NCBI GenBank assembly: GCA_026419775.2
Contig: JAOPGA020000108.1
Span: 113,344 to 177,343 of the forward strand
Direction of reading: 5' to 3'
DNA: 64,000 bases
Source: Acrasis kona
Lineage: Eukaryota; Heterolobosea; Eutetramitea; Acrasida; Acrasidae
The translations under genes and the position numbers were made by a program. The notes beneath the pieces are model-generated. The model worked only from the letters and a program-made list of their open reading frames with translations. It was not told the origin of the DNA and did no database searches. This document shows, piece after piece, positions 40,148 through 51,565 of this stretch. Each line of letters starts with the position of its first letter. The stretch's first letter is position 1.

Positions 40148-43100
40148 ATGATGCAACACGCGATATCGATTAATATTAACGATGTCGACGCAGCGTCATC
40201 TGATGAAGATACTTCATCAAATCCAGGCACACCAAGAAACTGTTCGTCTATTGCTTGTTTAATAAATCCTTTTTAACATAAATGTATAGTCCGAGAAATT
40301 GAAATCAAAGAGGACGAAGCGAGGGTGAAAGGAAGCGATTACATTAATAAAGATGAGGGAGCGAATAATTTTTATAAAGATCGAATGAAACTAAAGGACT
40401 TCTCGCAAGTCATTGATTCTTCCGAAAAGTTTGTCTTCTCGAAATACTTTCCTCCACCAAAGGAAGTACATCCATGTTAGTTCTACGTTCTTTTTTCATC
40501 TCCTTACGTTTCTAGTTCAAAAAGAAGAAATTTCCAACATGATTGAAGAACAAGTCGAAAACTATAAGAACGAACCCAAAAAAGGATTACACCCCATTTC
40601 ATTCAATCAAGAACAATTCGACCAAACTCGCAAAAATCCCAAAAAAATCCCTTACGTCGATTACAAACCATCAAAGTTCGATACCGAACTACCACCACTC
40701 AAACGCTTCGAGTTCTTTACAAAGGAAGAAAGCATCACCAGCATCGCCGAACTATTCACTTGCGACCCAAAAGACATTCTGCTCGTCTCTTTACAAAACG
40801 TAGAAATGTACGATTACAACTTACATACACCAAAGCTCAACAAGTACACAAGCACTCAAGTACTAGTCATGAGGAACTTGAAGTTACAAACCATGAGATC
40901 AATCAAATTACCCAATCTTCGAGTATGCGACCTCAAAGGCAACTTGATACAATCCGTGTCACAAATCGCAGGGTTCCTTGAATCTTGTCCACATTTGGAG
41001 CATTTATCAGTGTTAGACAATCGATTGATGGTAGAACCAAAATGGCGGGAAAAGATTTTGTGTTTTTCTTTAAAATTGAAATCACTCAACGGAGCTCCAG
41101 TGTCATTACACGAAAAGCAATTGGCAGTCAAAGCAGTCGGAAGTCCGTTACAAATTCAAGAATTTGGAGTGATGAAATTTGATTGGACATTTAACCAAGT
41201 CATCACTAAATTGGGACTCAATACATGGGACCCAACCAAGATAACCAAGATAACGCTCAATAATGCAGATTTGTATCAATTCCATGTTGGAAATTTGGTC
41301 ATGTTGAAATCACTGGACATTTCACACAACAACATTACAACGCTCATGGGAAGTGGTTTAGAGAGGTTAGATCACTTACAAACTCTTTCATTCTCCAATA
41401 ACAACATTAATGATTTGGATGGATTGGGTGTATTGGGTTACTTACCTTCCATAAGAGAAATTTCTGCTCTTAATAATCCATTACCTCAACCTGACTACAA
41501 GTTAAAAATCATTCATGTGACCAGTAGCATGAAGGGAGATAACCGCACTCCTGGTTTACTTGTCTTGAATGGTCAAAATATCACTTGGGAAATGAGAGTG
41601 GCAGCTGCTCAAAAATATGGTAACTTTACAATGGATCAGGTCAACCTAATGAAATGGAACTTGGCACTGATCCATTTATATGGTCATCATCAAATCAGAT
41701 TAATACCTGATTTTATTAAGAGGGTCACCAGGATGACTATTTGTAATAGTGGTTTATCACATGTTGATTTACAAGGGTTCATTAGTCTTCGTTATGTTGA
41801 TTTATCTAAAAATAATATATCCACTATAGCAGGTCTTTTGTTTTTAAAAAAATTAAAATTTCTTGATTTGAGTTTTAATTCAACATTACCAACTGATGAT
41901 GTGATCTCACATTTATCAAGATTGTTTAAATTGCGTCATGTGATATTGGCTAATGATCCCTCCAAGATGAAAAGGGATGATGCAAGAATTAAAAATTTAA
42001 TCAAATTGTGTAAAAACAATTCTAGATTGTTTGCCATGGATGATATCTTTATAAGTGAATCAGAGAGACAACAGATTGCAAAGACATGGGATTTGACTGG
42101 TTATGAGTTAGAGAAATATAATGTAAATTTGGCCATAGTCAATCAGGTAGTTCCCTTTTTGGAACGTCAGTACAATGATGCTGGAGTACTTCCTGGCAAA
42201 TGTTATCAACCCAAGGACGTGTCCATATTGAGATTTACCAATAAGCAAATTCCCCAAATTGGATTTACATTTTCAAGATTTGTCAATTTGATGCGATTAG
42301 ATTTATCAGGAAACAAAATCACCAATGCAGTCAACATGGGCATTCAAACATTAAAGAAATTAGAAATTTTGGATCTGTCAAGAAATTCAATTTCAAATAC
42401 GACATCAGAAATTGCAAGCATGTTGAACGAATTGCCATGCCTAGAAGTATTCGCCATCATGGAGAATCCAATCTGCACCGCAAAGAAAAACTATCGATTC
42501 AAATTGCTCAAGAAATTGAAATGCATGCATAGCTTGGTTGTCAAATTAAAGATTTTGGATACCGAAATTACCCCATCCGATCGCAAAGAAGTTTGGTCCC
42601 ATCACAAAATGGTCGGAAACGAAAACGAAGAGATGCGATTCAAACAAACGCTCGAACAATCAGGTTATCTTGATCACGATCCATTATCGATTCAAAGAAT
42701 CAATTTGAATCAATGTGCACTTTCCAAAATTGACATTTCGCAATTTCTCAACATTACTACCCTACTGATAAGGGGCAATTTGTTGACCACATTGAATGGG
42801 ACGGGCATCATGAATCTGAAGTGTTTGCAATGTGTAGATTTGAGAGGTAATCAAATCAAAGATGTGAACGAGGTGATTCAATTGATCAACAACAATCCAA
42901 ATTTGGAAACCATTGGTACTCGATTACAGGGGGATGATGCAGCGGAGGGTAACTTTCCCATGTTCAAAGATGACTCTCACAGAGGATACATCATCAAGCA
43001 CATTCCAAAATTAAGAAATGTGTACACTCCATTGTGGCAAATTGATGACAGAGAGATTACCGTCCAAGAAATTACCGATCATTGGCCAATATCTTCTTCT

Positions 43101-46100
43101 ACATCTAATCCATCCGAAGATTCGATTCAAAATTCAAAGTTCAAATTTGAAGCCATTTTGTTCCGCAAATATGTTTCTAGTTTCAAATTAACCCAACACA
43201 TTTCAAAAGTGGTGGTCAATAAGTTACAAATTCAAGTATTGGACTTGTCCAACAATCAATTGAATTTTGTAGATTTTTCTGCATTTTCAAATTTGAAGAA
43301 ATTGTCGTTAAGGAACAATGCTATCAATGATCAATCGCTTCTCAACAGTGGATTATCAAAGAGTTTTATTCAAGAATTGGATTTGCGCGATAATCAAATC
43401 AATAACATTGAAACAATCATTACGTTAATTGATACTTCTGCAGATCACCTTAGGATGTTGTTTATAGAGAACAATCCTTGTTATTTGGTCTTGAAAGGAC
43501 CCAAAAAGAGAGCAGAGCAACGTGAAAGGTTGTTATCGTTTATTAAATCAACATTGGATCCTCAATGGAGCATGGTATTGAACGGTCATAAAGTAACCGT
43601 TAAGGAACGTTGTTTTGCCGTTGGACGCAATCCTGCAATGAAACCAAAAGTGGAAGAAATTCGTACTAGGTTAACAATGGCTGAAAAGGGTTATGTGGGC
43701 CATGAAGTACTCATTGATTTGAACAATCGATATCTATCCGATATTTCAATGCTCTCTGCATTTGCTAACATTGTGCAATTAGAATTACGCAATAATTACT
43801 TGACTCATTTGGATCCAAATCTCTTTATTAAACTACAGGGACTACAACATTTGGATTTGAGAAATAATAATATTCCAAGAGATGATTTAATTGCTGCAGT
43901 TGGTTGTTCACAATCTTTGAAAATTTTATTTGTTCATAAAGCAGGTCCTAGATTCTTGGATCCACCTTCATCTTATTCTCTTTCCTTGTTTAAAATCATG
44001 AGGTCATTGGATGAAATTGATGGATTGAATAATCCAACTCCACTCAACCAGGACCAAAAACTAGCCGTTAAATATTTGTCTAGTCATTACGGAGTTAGTT
44101 GTAATAATTTGGAATCCATCAACATTCAAACCAAAAATGTATCCAAGAGCCAATTTTGGTGTATTGTGGTAGCCATGCAAACGCTTCAATACAGTTACAT
44201 GGGTCAAATATATGGACCTACAAATGTATGGTTTGAAGATTACAAATCCATTCCAGATTATAGATTTGTGTTGTTGAGTCATGTGAGAACATTGGAGACT
44301 ATTGATGGAGTTACTGTTTCCAATAATGAAGTCAACTCTGTTAAATCATCTTTGGCCAAATTAAAAAAGAAGTTGTCCACTAATTTGGACAACCAAATCC
44401 AGTTCCCTATTTTATTGTCATTACCTGCAATTAGGAGGAGCATCATGAATCATCAGAGGAGTAGAATGATGGGCAGTAATAGTCCTAATTCTTTGATGAG
44501 TCCTCAATCAAGTAACTCATCACTAGCTGCATCTCCTGCATCTCCTACTACTTACCACTCTCCTTCATCTCCAAATCACCAAAACTTTAATGCCAGAAAA
44601 TCAATAGCAAATATCATTCAATTGTCATCCGCTGCCTCTTCGTCTCCATCTACACCTACTGGAAAATTACTGTCTCCTTCACATACAGATAGCAGCAATA
44701 TTGAAATGAAGACATTTAAAGAGGATCAAGTTTCTTTGAGTCCTAATGATGTGTTGATTAGTGTTAATCAACAAAACGCACAACAGGAGCAACAAGATAC
44801 AGTGTTGGAATCTAATGTTGACCTTGATTATATTGAAAAGAACTTTAACAATATACGTAAGTTTGAACTTTTTTGTAAAAGACACTAATATTGTAACAGC
44901 ACTAATACGTACTTATCAATATGTATTGGACCAAAGGTTAAAAACACCAACAAACAGCAACCCTCTAGATTCCTTCCAAGCCTTAATTTACTATTTACAA
45001 TTATTATGTATTGTATATGTTTGTAATTTACAATGGCCAAATTCTTTTGCATTGGTCATTAAATACTTTACCGTAGTTAATTTGAGCTTGGAACAATTTG
45101 TACCTGTTGCAGATCTTAATTACAAGTATTCAGTAAGTTTCTCTTTTATTGTAATGAACAAACCTAACTTTGTGTAGTATGTCAAGTATTCACTTAATAC
45201 TGTATTGCCCCTTGTATACATGTTATTGTTCATCATACCTGTTAAAAAATCAATTTGGGATCGGTTGTTGTATTCTCCGATTCGCGCCTTTTTATGTATT
45301 GTTGCAGTTGTAATTTCATGGATCATAAGTATAGCTTTTTCATTCTTGTTTGGTTTTTCTGCATACGCTCCACAATCTTTTACAGATGTATCCGATAGTA
45401 ACTTACCAGATTATAATGTGTTTTGGATAAGTATCATTTACTCCATTGTTGCTTCTCTCTTTTTCTTTTTGTGTTTGGTTAGTATTATTGTTTACAAGTA
45501 TAAAGCAAATGATAATTCATTCTGGCACACTTGGTTTACGAAATACAAACAAAGAGCTGCACTGATGTTGCTCTCTATTTCTTACTTTCCATTGTTGAGA
45601 GAATTGTTTGTTACTTATATGTGCGAACCTTATTTGTATTATCATTCAAGCAGTGAGACTCAAAAGTCACTGTTATTGTATTCTGATCAATTGTGTCCCG
45701 CTAACATATCACAAGCGTCTCCGTTGTGGTTTATTTCTGGTGCGTTGGTGCTATTTTATTGTATTATTGTTCCGTTCTTGATGCTTGTGTTAATTACAAG
45801 AGATGCCAGAAGAGTCAATCGATTTTACGGCATCAGAAATGCTTGGAAAGAACTTGCTGCTGATAGAAAGTCTTTCCGATCCTCTAAAAAAACTCACAAA
45901 CTATTAAAGAACAGACACATGAAAAAGGCTTTTGCAGAGAGGGCCCAGGAAATTGTAGATAAGTACACCGATTCTTTAAAGGATTGTAGCTCGGCTACTT
46001 CTAAACTATATGTTGGCTATAAAAGCTTCGCTAGGTATTTTGGTGTCTACATGTTCTTTGAAAGAGTGGCTTTGTGCTGTGTTTGTGTGTTCTTGTATGA

Positions 46101-46620
46101 TTATAAAGCCATTCAGGCACCTGTGATGGCGTCTATTTTGTTTATTTACGGCGCTTCCGCTCTATGTACTAATCCATACAAGGATGGATTTAGAACATTG
46201 ACCGATATCACATCAAGAGCCGCGGTGATTGTAACCGCAATCATTGGTTATGTGCCGTACTATAATTTGGGCCCTTCTGACATGGTTGGATCCATTGTGT
46301 TATATGTCGTCAATGGTCTTAACTTGTTCCTGTTGGCTCTGTTGGTAGTCATCCACCCACTTAGAAAGAAGAGGAGCGAGGCTGTACTTGCGAAGAAGAG
46401 AACGCAGAAGCTGCTACAGTTGAAAGCTGCTCAACAGGAAATTGACAAGTACTGCAGTTATTCTATGATGGATCCGGGTAACATGATTGATAGTCAGCAA
46501 TATTCAAGTGGTGATGGAGGATACATGATTGACTCCCCACCTTTTGTCGACAATTCAGTTGTTGTAGTTGATGTCGACCAAAACTCGCCCACAACACCTA
46601 AAACACCAATAAACACTTGA
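40148..46620 (+). CDS. Giant leucine-rich-repeat protein with a multi-transmembrane C-terminus
   Basis: Five exons (40148-40256, 40290-40475, 40516-44856, 44900-45132, 45178-46620; introns 33, 40, 43, 45 nt) keep frame at every junction and give about 2103 aa. Residues about 110-1380 hold many SDS22-type leucine-rich repeats in several blocks (for example LKSLDISHNNITTLMG, LMRLDLSGNKITNAVN), separated by a recurring segment. A Ser/Pro-rich linker (about 1410-1470) follows. About nine hydrophobic helices fill 1545-2010 (starting YYLQLLCIVYVCNLQWP, later LLSISYFPLLRELFV and GALVLFYCIIVPFLMLVLI). These resemble the C-terminal membrane module of large protist surface receptors. No signal peptide is seen, so the LRRs may be cytosolic. 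Confidence 0.75.
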
Positions 46621-46643
46621 ATAATTTAATTTACAACATGTTT

Positions 46644-47477
46644 TTACTTATTATACACAAATATCCAATGGTTGTTATTCTGCTCTGCGTTATGAGAGTC
46701 CAGCATGTTTCTACAACAAACTTCAATCTCCTTTCCAAAGTCATTCAAGACCAAATGTTGGACGCTCGTGCATAAATTTTGGTTTGAAGCACAATGAGTC
46801 ATCAGGAAGGGCGTGTTTGCTTGTACTGGCTCTCCTTCCATTTCAAATCTAAATTTAGGGTCCAAGTACTGTACTCGCCACTCATTTGAAAAGTTGATTG
46901 CATTATCAACAGATACCTCTTGGTTGTTGCTGACCTTCGAGTAACATGATGGTGTGGCCTTCTCTGATCTCAAAAACAACTGCTCGTGAAACTCGGGGAC
47001 GCATTTTAACCTAAAATGTTGACCATAATGTAAAATGTTCTCCTCTCCTTCCTGCGTGTAAAATACGTCATCCTTACTCGGCACTGACTCGATTATAAAT
47101 ACACTTCTCGCGGTGGGCGATGGTTGCTGATCTGGGGAAGTCGTTCTAGAACATGTGATTGCATAGCGCTCTTGTACGTGATGCAGTTTACTGTCCAAAT
47201 CTACTGATAAAAGGCCTCCATTATGAACACTCTTGGTCATCAATCGATCACCAAATTGAACGAATCCGTGTTCCGCCACAGCAGAACTCTCCACTTCTGA
47301 AGTATGATGGACGAACTTTCTCTTCATAGTATGACTAGGCAGCGCCTGATTTTCACGAAGAGTCAAGAACTCATTAAAGCGAGTATCACTCAATTTAATA
47401 TCCTCATTCCAGTTACCTATTCTCACGCGTGGATTATAGGACTTGTGTCCCATAAGCTGTTGAGGGGTGTAGTCCAT
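46644..47477 (-). CDS. CFAP161: Cilia and flagella associated protein 161
   Basis: A 277-aa protein from ATG at 47477. Seen: YNPRVRIGNWNEDIKLSDTR near the N-terminus and HGFVQFGDRLMTKSV about 70 residues on, then YGQHFRLKC and a C-terminal HWIFVYNK. The V-R-x-GNWNED signature and overall length match CFAP161. Known: a microtubule inner protein of motile axonemes. With CFAP77 this is the second ciliary gene here. Tail-to-tail with the LRR/TM gene, 23 bp apart. Confidence 0.85.
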   Translation of the reverse strand: MDYTPQQLMGHKSYNPRVRIGNWNEDIKLSDTRFNEFLTLRENQALPSHTMKRKFVHHTSEVESSAVAEHGFVQFGDRLMTKSVHNGGLLSVDLDSKLHHVQERYAITCSRTTSPDQQPSPTARSVFIIESVPSKDDVFYTQEGEENILHYGQHFRLKCVPEFHEQLFLRSEKATPSCYSKVSNNQEVSVDNAINFSNEWRVQYLDPKFRFEMEGEPVQANTPFLMTHCASNQNLCTSVQHLVLNDFGKEIEVCCRNMLDSHNAEQNNNHWIFVYNK

Positions 47478-47542
47478 GATTATAGCGCCAAATATCAAAT
47501 TTAAATTTTACAATTTATTGTAACAAACAACATACATAAATA

Positions 47543-49045
47543 TCAACCAACCCTACAAACATAGGAATTAGCCTGCGCAATGTACCTGACCCATCTAGCA
47601 GGACTATAATCCTTACTCTTCTCTTCAATCTTCAAGAACCTAACGTTCAACCCGCTCACATTATGCATTGGAATTTCAAACTTCATGCTAATGGGTCCCA
47701 CATGCTTCTCAATGTCCGAACTCGCCTGTTGAGCCAAACTAATTCTCACCTTGATGATTTGTTCGGTACCTCCCTGGAACTTCTTAATGCCCCACAATAC
47801 ACACTTCTCTCCAGATTTGTATTCGTATTGATTATGAGCGGCGGTAGTTGGCGATTGACTCGGCAGGGTAGGCGTCTCGAAGTCACAAACGACCGTTTGT
47901 GCCGTTTTAGGGACGGGTATCCTCACCACAACGTTACTTCCGCTGCTGGAACTAGGAATGTCCGCTCTCACCTTGATGACCACTTCTAATTTGTAGGGAG
48001 ATTGACGATCTACGTATGGATAGATGCGGAACGGTAGATCGTATTTGCCATGTACCCTATAATTCATGACGGTGAATTCGCCATCGGGTGGGAAAAGTGA
48101 TAACGTCCTGCCGTTTTCGAATTGTTGCAGGTTGACAAAGTCTGCAAAGTTGATGGAATCCAAATTGGTTCCATGTGTGGAATCTCTTCTGCCAATGATC
48201 AAATCTTCGTTGAGGCCGAGACGTAGCTCCGGTTGACCTGACAAGAAGCTCTTCATGACAATGCCTCCGATGATTTCAGAGTGAAGAACGTTTCCTTGGG
48301 CGCTAAACACCACGTTGATGCGTTCCAAAATGTCAACAAAGATTTCATTCTTTTTTGATGCACCTCCTTGTACTGGCCTTCTTGCCGCGCTGCTGCCGAT
48401 GGTTTTCTTTTCCATCAACTTTTCATCATGAAAATGTCTTTAAAAAAACACTTACGCTCAACTGTTGAAGGTTTCCTAGGAATCCTGATTGGCTGTCTAC
48501 CTCTACAGGATCGTTAAAAACATATTGTTTGACTCCCTCCGTTGATGTGCTCTGGATGAAACCAAAATCTACCACTTCGTCCAAGACTTCATAAATGAGA
48601 ACAAAGTTCTTTCTGATTGACTCTTCGCTGAGTACGCCAGTGTAATCTTTACAAAGGGTGCTGAGGCGAGTCAACAACTCGAGAAGCAAGCAGGGGGAAT
48701 CATTTAATCTGGTTGTGATGACAAAATATAGAGTAAGACTTTTTAATGTACAAGAAGTTGACGCCCTCGACATTCTATGGAAGGAATTGAGCGCGTGAGA
48801 TTGAAAATGAAAACATACGAATGCTGGCGGGGCATCACCGTTGTAATTTTTTACATATCTGAAGAAGATGTCTTCCGTTCCTCTCACAATGTCATTTCTG
48901 TCTAAAAAAAGTATGAGTACTCAGAGATCTGATTGTTAATCCTTACAATCTCTAGTTATAATTTTGTCACCTCTTGGGCTTAGAATAAAAAACTAATTGG
49001 TTAACAACGAACAAGTATTGGGATATGTACCTGAGATATGGTCAT
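47543..49045 (-). CDS. AP4M1: AP-4 complex mu subunit, with one apparent extra base
   Basis: Five exons: 49045-49031 (a 15-nt micro-exon coding MTISQ), 48992-48947, 48901-48819, 48774-48456, 48418-47543. They yield about 445 aa: longin domain (FFILSPRGDKIITRDYRND), FVLIYEVLDEVVDFG, linker with MEKKTIGS, and mu homology domain (DILERINVVFSAQGN ... ARWVRYIAQANSYVCRVG). Known role: cargo-binding subunit of the AP-4 trans-Golgi coat. Exon 4 is 319 nt, one more than frame needs. The shift falls at a run of five A (forward 48740-48744): before it the frame reads NFLYIKK, after it LYFVITTRLND. A homopolymer error is likelier than a real mutation. Confidence 0.88.
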
Positions 49046-49189
49046 CTGGTTTTGTGCAGAGGTTGGCCAACTTTGTTTTGTAATGCTTAGGCAACACTGA
49101 TACAATAAATTTGAGCAATGACGAGTTAGATATCACAATAGAACATATGGATAAGTGAAATATTTGGTTATTTTATGCTCAAATTTTAT

Positions 49190-50740
49190 TTAAAATACAA
49201 ATGTTTGGTTTGTGTACCTCAGGTTAATCCACGTATACAGACTACTTTTATTTATTAAATCTGATAACATTCTTGATTCTTTAGAAGTGATTGGAACAGA
49301 AAAAGTACCATTTAACTGTCTACAATAACTAGGTCCATCTTCAAACTTTGAACTTGTCCTACTAGTTAACACAAAAGAATTATTAACACGACAAACAAAT
49401 GAATGGCTTTCTTGAACATCACACAAAGATGAAACCCATCTATTGGCACTATTATCCAAAAGAGTACATTGATTTACTTGAGGATTAATTGGATGATTTC
49501 TAGCCCAAGTCCACACACCTAGTGCAGCCAACTCGGGACTAGATTGATCCATAGAGATGTGGTTCACACCACAGTCAAGTAATTGTTGTAAATTATATAA
49601 ACCTTGATTGTCTGTTATACTTGGTGTCAATAAACCCATATCTTCTGGTCCATTGTAAAAAATACTAAAAATACAGCTCTCACCACCAAAATTAACAACA
49701 TGATCATAAGAATACCCGCCGCAGCGAGGATATTCACTAAACAGTTTTAATGTATTGTGAGGATATCCATTCTGGACAAAAGAAGGATGTATAAATTGAC
49801 CACCAAACATGGAATAAGTATTTGCAGCCGTTATCACCACACGTTTATTCATTTCCACCAATTGACGCATTGATGGGAAATGATTACCAGGTTTTACGTC
49901 GGATGTAAGGAAAATCAAATCTTTGAAATGTTTAACCATGGGATCCAGAACAAGATTATTCTTTTCGTGGTCCCAACTGGGATTGTCATTAATCATGATT
50001 ACAACAGCTTCTTTGGGATGGTCGTTTAGCCATTGAGAAATTTCAGAAATGCCGTCATCCCATAAACGTGAGTCAGGAACACATCCTAACTGCTCCGAAT
50101 GTAATTCCAAGTCAACATGAAAAACCTTTTTTACGATTTCAATGAGCTTGTCGACCCATTCAAAGTGATTACCCCCATGGCACATTCTCATTTTTCCATC
50201 AAGGTAATGAGGATCCAACATGATCACTTTTACTCCAAAAGACATTTGATCGTACATTGAAAACTCTTGTTGAGCAATTACAATGTCAAGGTCGTCCGAA
50301 AAGTAACGCAAAAGTTTTCTTAATAAATTATCTTCCAAACCACATCCATCTGTTGTTAGTAAAAAAATGAATTTTGTAAAGATACGCTTACCTGCACGGG
50401 TATTGAAGGAATTGTGAGTAGCCATGAGTTGTGCCCTATTGACGGGGACATCTTTCTGTAAAATGTATGTTTGGAAATTAATGGCCTCTGGAATCCATTT
50501 ATCATATTGAACCGTTTTGGGAACACAATGGGATAATCTGTCCTTTTGACAAGTAGTGTTCTTTGAGAACAGACTAAAGAGTTGTTGCATGCCGAGATGA
50601 GATGGACCATTATGGATTTTGTACTTTTCGATAGATGCTCTGATCCTTTTGTACTCTCTTAATGCTTCTTCTTCGGTCATACTACTCACATGATGCGAAC
50701 AGTGAAAGCACAGTACAATCAGTATCAGTATCAATTTCAT
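49190..50740 (-). CDS. Secreted PI-PLC X-domain-like phosphodiesterase
   Basis: A signal peptide (about 1-20) begins the protein. Exons 50740-50392 and 50349-49190 join across a 42-nt intron that is in frame and stop-free, so a naive ORF reads through it. The spliced product is about 502 aa. Seen: the first catalytic His in ATHNSFNTRA, the second in MRMCHGGNHFEW, and a TIM-barrel-like core (VVIMINDNPSW, VVITAAN). The C-terminal about 100 residues (NRWVSSLCDV ... SFVCR ... FEDGPSYCRQLNGTFSVP ... YTWINL) are the lectin-like tail that such amoebal proteins carry. Known: related enzymes cleave phosphatidylinositol or GPI without calcium. The substrate is unverified. Confidence 0.85.
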   Translation of the reverse strand: MKLILILIVLCFHCSHHVSSMTEEEALREYKRIRASIEKYKIHNGPSHLGMQQLFSLFSKNTTCQKDRLSHCVPKTVQYDKWIPEAINFQTYILQKDVPVNRAQLMATHNSFNTRAGKRIFTKFIFLLTTDGCGLEDNLLRKLLRYFSDDLDIVIAQQEFSMYDQMSFGVKVIMLDPHYLDGKMRMCHGGNHFEWVDKLIEIVKKVFHVDLELHSEQLGCVPDSRLWDDGISEISQWLNDHPKEAVVIMINDNPSWDHEKNNLVLDPMVKHFKDLIFLTSDVKPGNHFPSMRQLVEMNKRVVITAANTYSMFGGQFIHPSFVQNGYPHNTLKLFSEYPRCGGYSYDHVVNFGGESCIFSIFYNGPEDMGLLTPSITDNQGLYNLQQLLDCGVNHISMDQSSPELAALGVWTWARNHPINPQVNQCTLLDNSANRWVSSLCDVQESHSFVCRVNNSFVLTSRTSSKFEDGPSYCRQLNGTFSVPITSKESRMLSDLINKSSLYTWINLRYTNQTFVF

Positions 50741-51117
50741 CTTTTACAAAAATAACAACTTTATACAAAATAAGATAACGTTGGACTTGACAGGGCGCTC
50801 AGTGCTCTCGGAATCCAAGTTCCTTAAACGAGGATGTCCATTTTCGCAATCTAGTAAAAATGTCAACGGATGGATGGAAGAAGAAAGAACGCATTTCGAT
50901 AAGTATAGGTCCACTAGGTTGCTCCATGATGGTTGTTACGCGTAAAGATCTGTACTTGTAATTTGTATGGTAATGTTTGGATATAGATGCTTGTATGTTC
51001 ATTGTGCTGATACAATTCGTTGTTGAAAACAATGTCCGTACTCCCTCGTCGCGAGCTACTTTTTGGATCAGTATAACAGTTTTGTAATTGATGGTTGACA
51101 CAAACGTGTTTTGAAAA
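50741..51117. other. Intergenic region with a 31-bp repeat shared with 4.8 kb
   Basis: Upstream region of the divergent PLC-like and FKBP genes. Bases 50906-50936 are identical to 4813-4843. No gene seen. Confidence 0.7.
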
Positions 51118-51531
51118 ATGAGATCTTTGGTTGTGTTGGCATTGATAGTAGTAGCACTAGCAACATTCGTATTATCACACAAATATGACGATATTACTAG
51201 ACTCCAAGTCGGCGTAAAATACAGACCTGTAGAATGCAAGGTCCAAGTGGAGCAAGGCGATTCCATCGACGTGCACTATGAGGGAAAAACCACAGATGGT
51301 AACGAATTCGATAGCTCTGTCAAGAGAGGAACACCATTCACATTCAGAGTCGGTCAGGGAAGTGTCATTCAAGGTTGGGACACCGGTTTGTTAGGAGCAT
51401 GCGAGGGAGAAAAGAGAAAGCTTGTCATTCCATCACACATGGGATACGGAGAGAGAGGAAGTCCACCAAAAATCCCTGCAAATGCAGTTCTTATCTTCGA
51501 TGTTGAAGTAGTCAAGATCAACAAAAAGTAA
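51118..51531 (+). CDS. FKBP2-like: Secretory-pathway FKBP-type peptidyl-prolyl isomerase
   Basis: A 137-aa protein with a signal peptide (about 1-20) and one FKBP domain. Seen: VHYEGKTTDGNEFDSS, GSVIQGWDTGLLGACEGEKRK, LVIPSHMGYGERG and ANAVLIFDVEVV, with the conserved Tyr, Phe, Asp, Val-Ile, Trp and Tyr of the FK506 pocket. Size and layout match FKBP2/FKBP13, an ER foldase. It ends INKK. A C-terminal KK is not a canonical lumenal retention signal, so retention is unclear. Confidence 0.93.
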   Translation: MRSLVVLALIVVALATFVLSHKYDDITRLQVGVKYRPVECKVQVEQGDSIDVHYEGKTTDGNEFDSSVKRGTPFTFRVGQGSVIQGWDTGLLGACEGEKRKLVIPSHMGYGERGSPPKIPANAVLIFDVEVVKINKK

Positions 51532-51565
51532 TAAACATTAAAATATACAAAGATAACATTATTTA

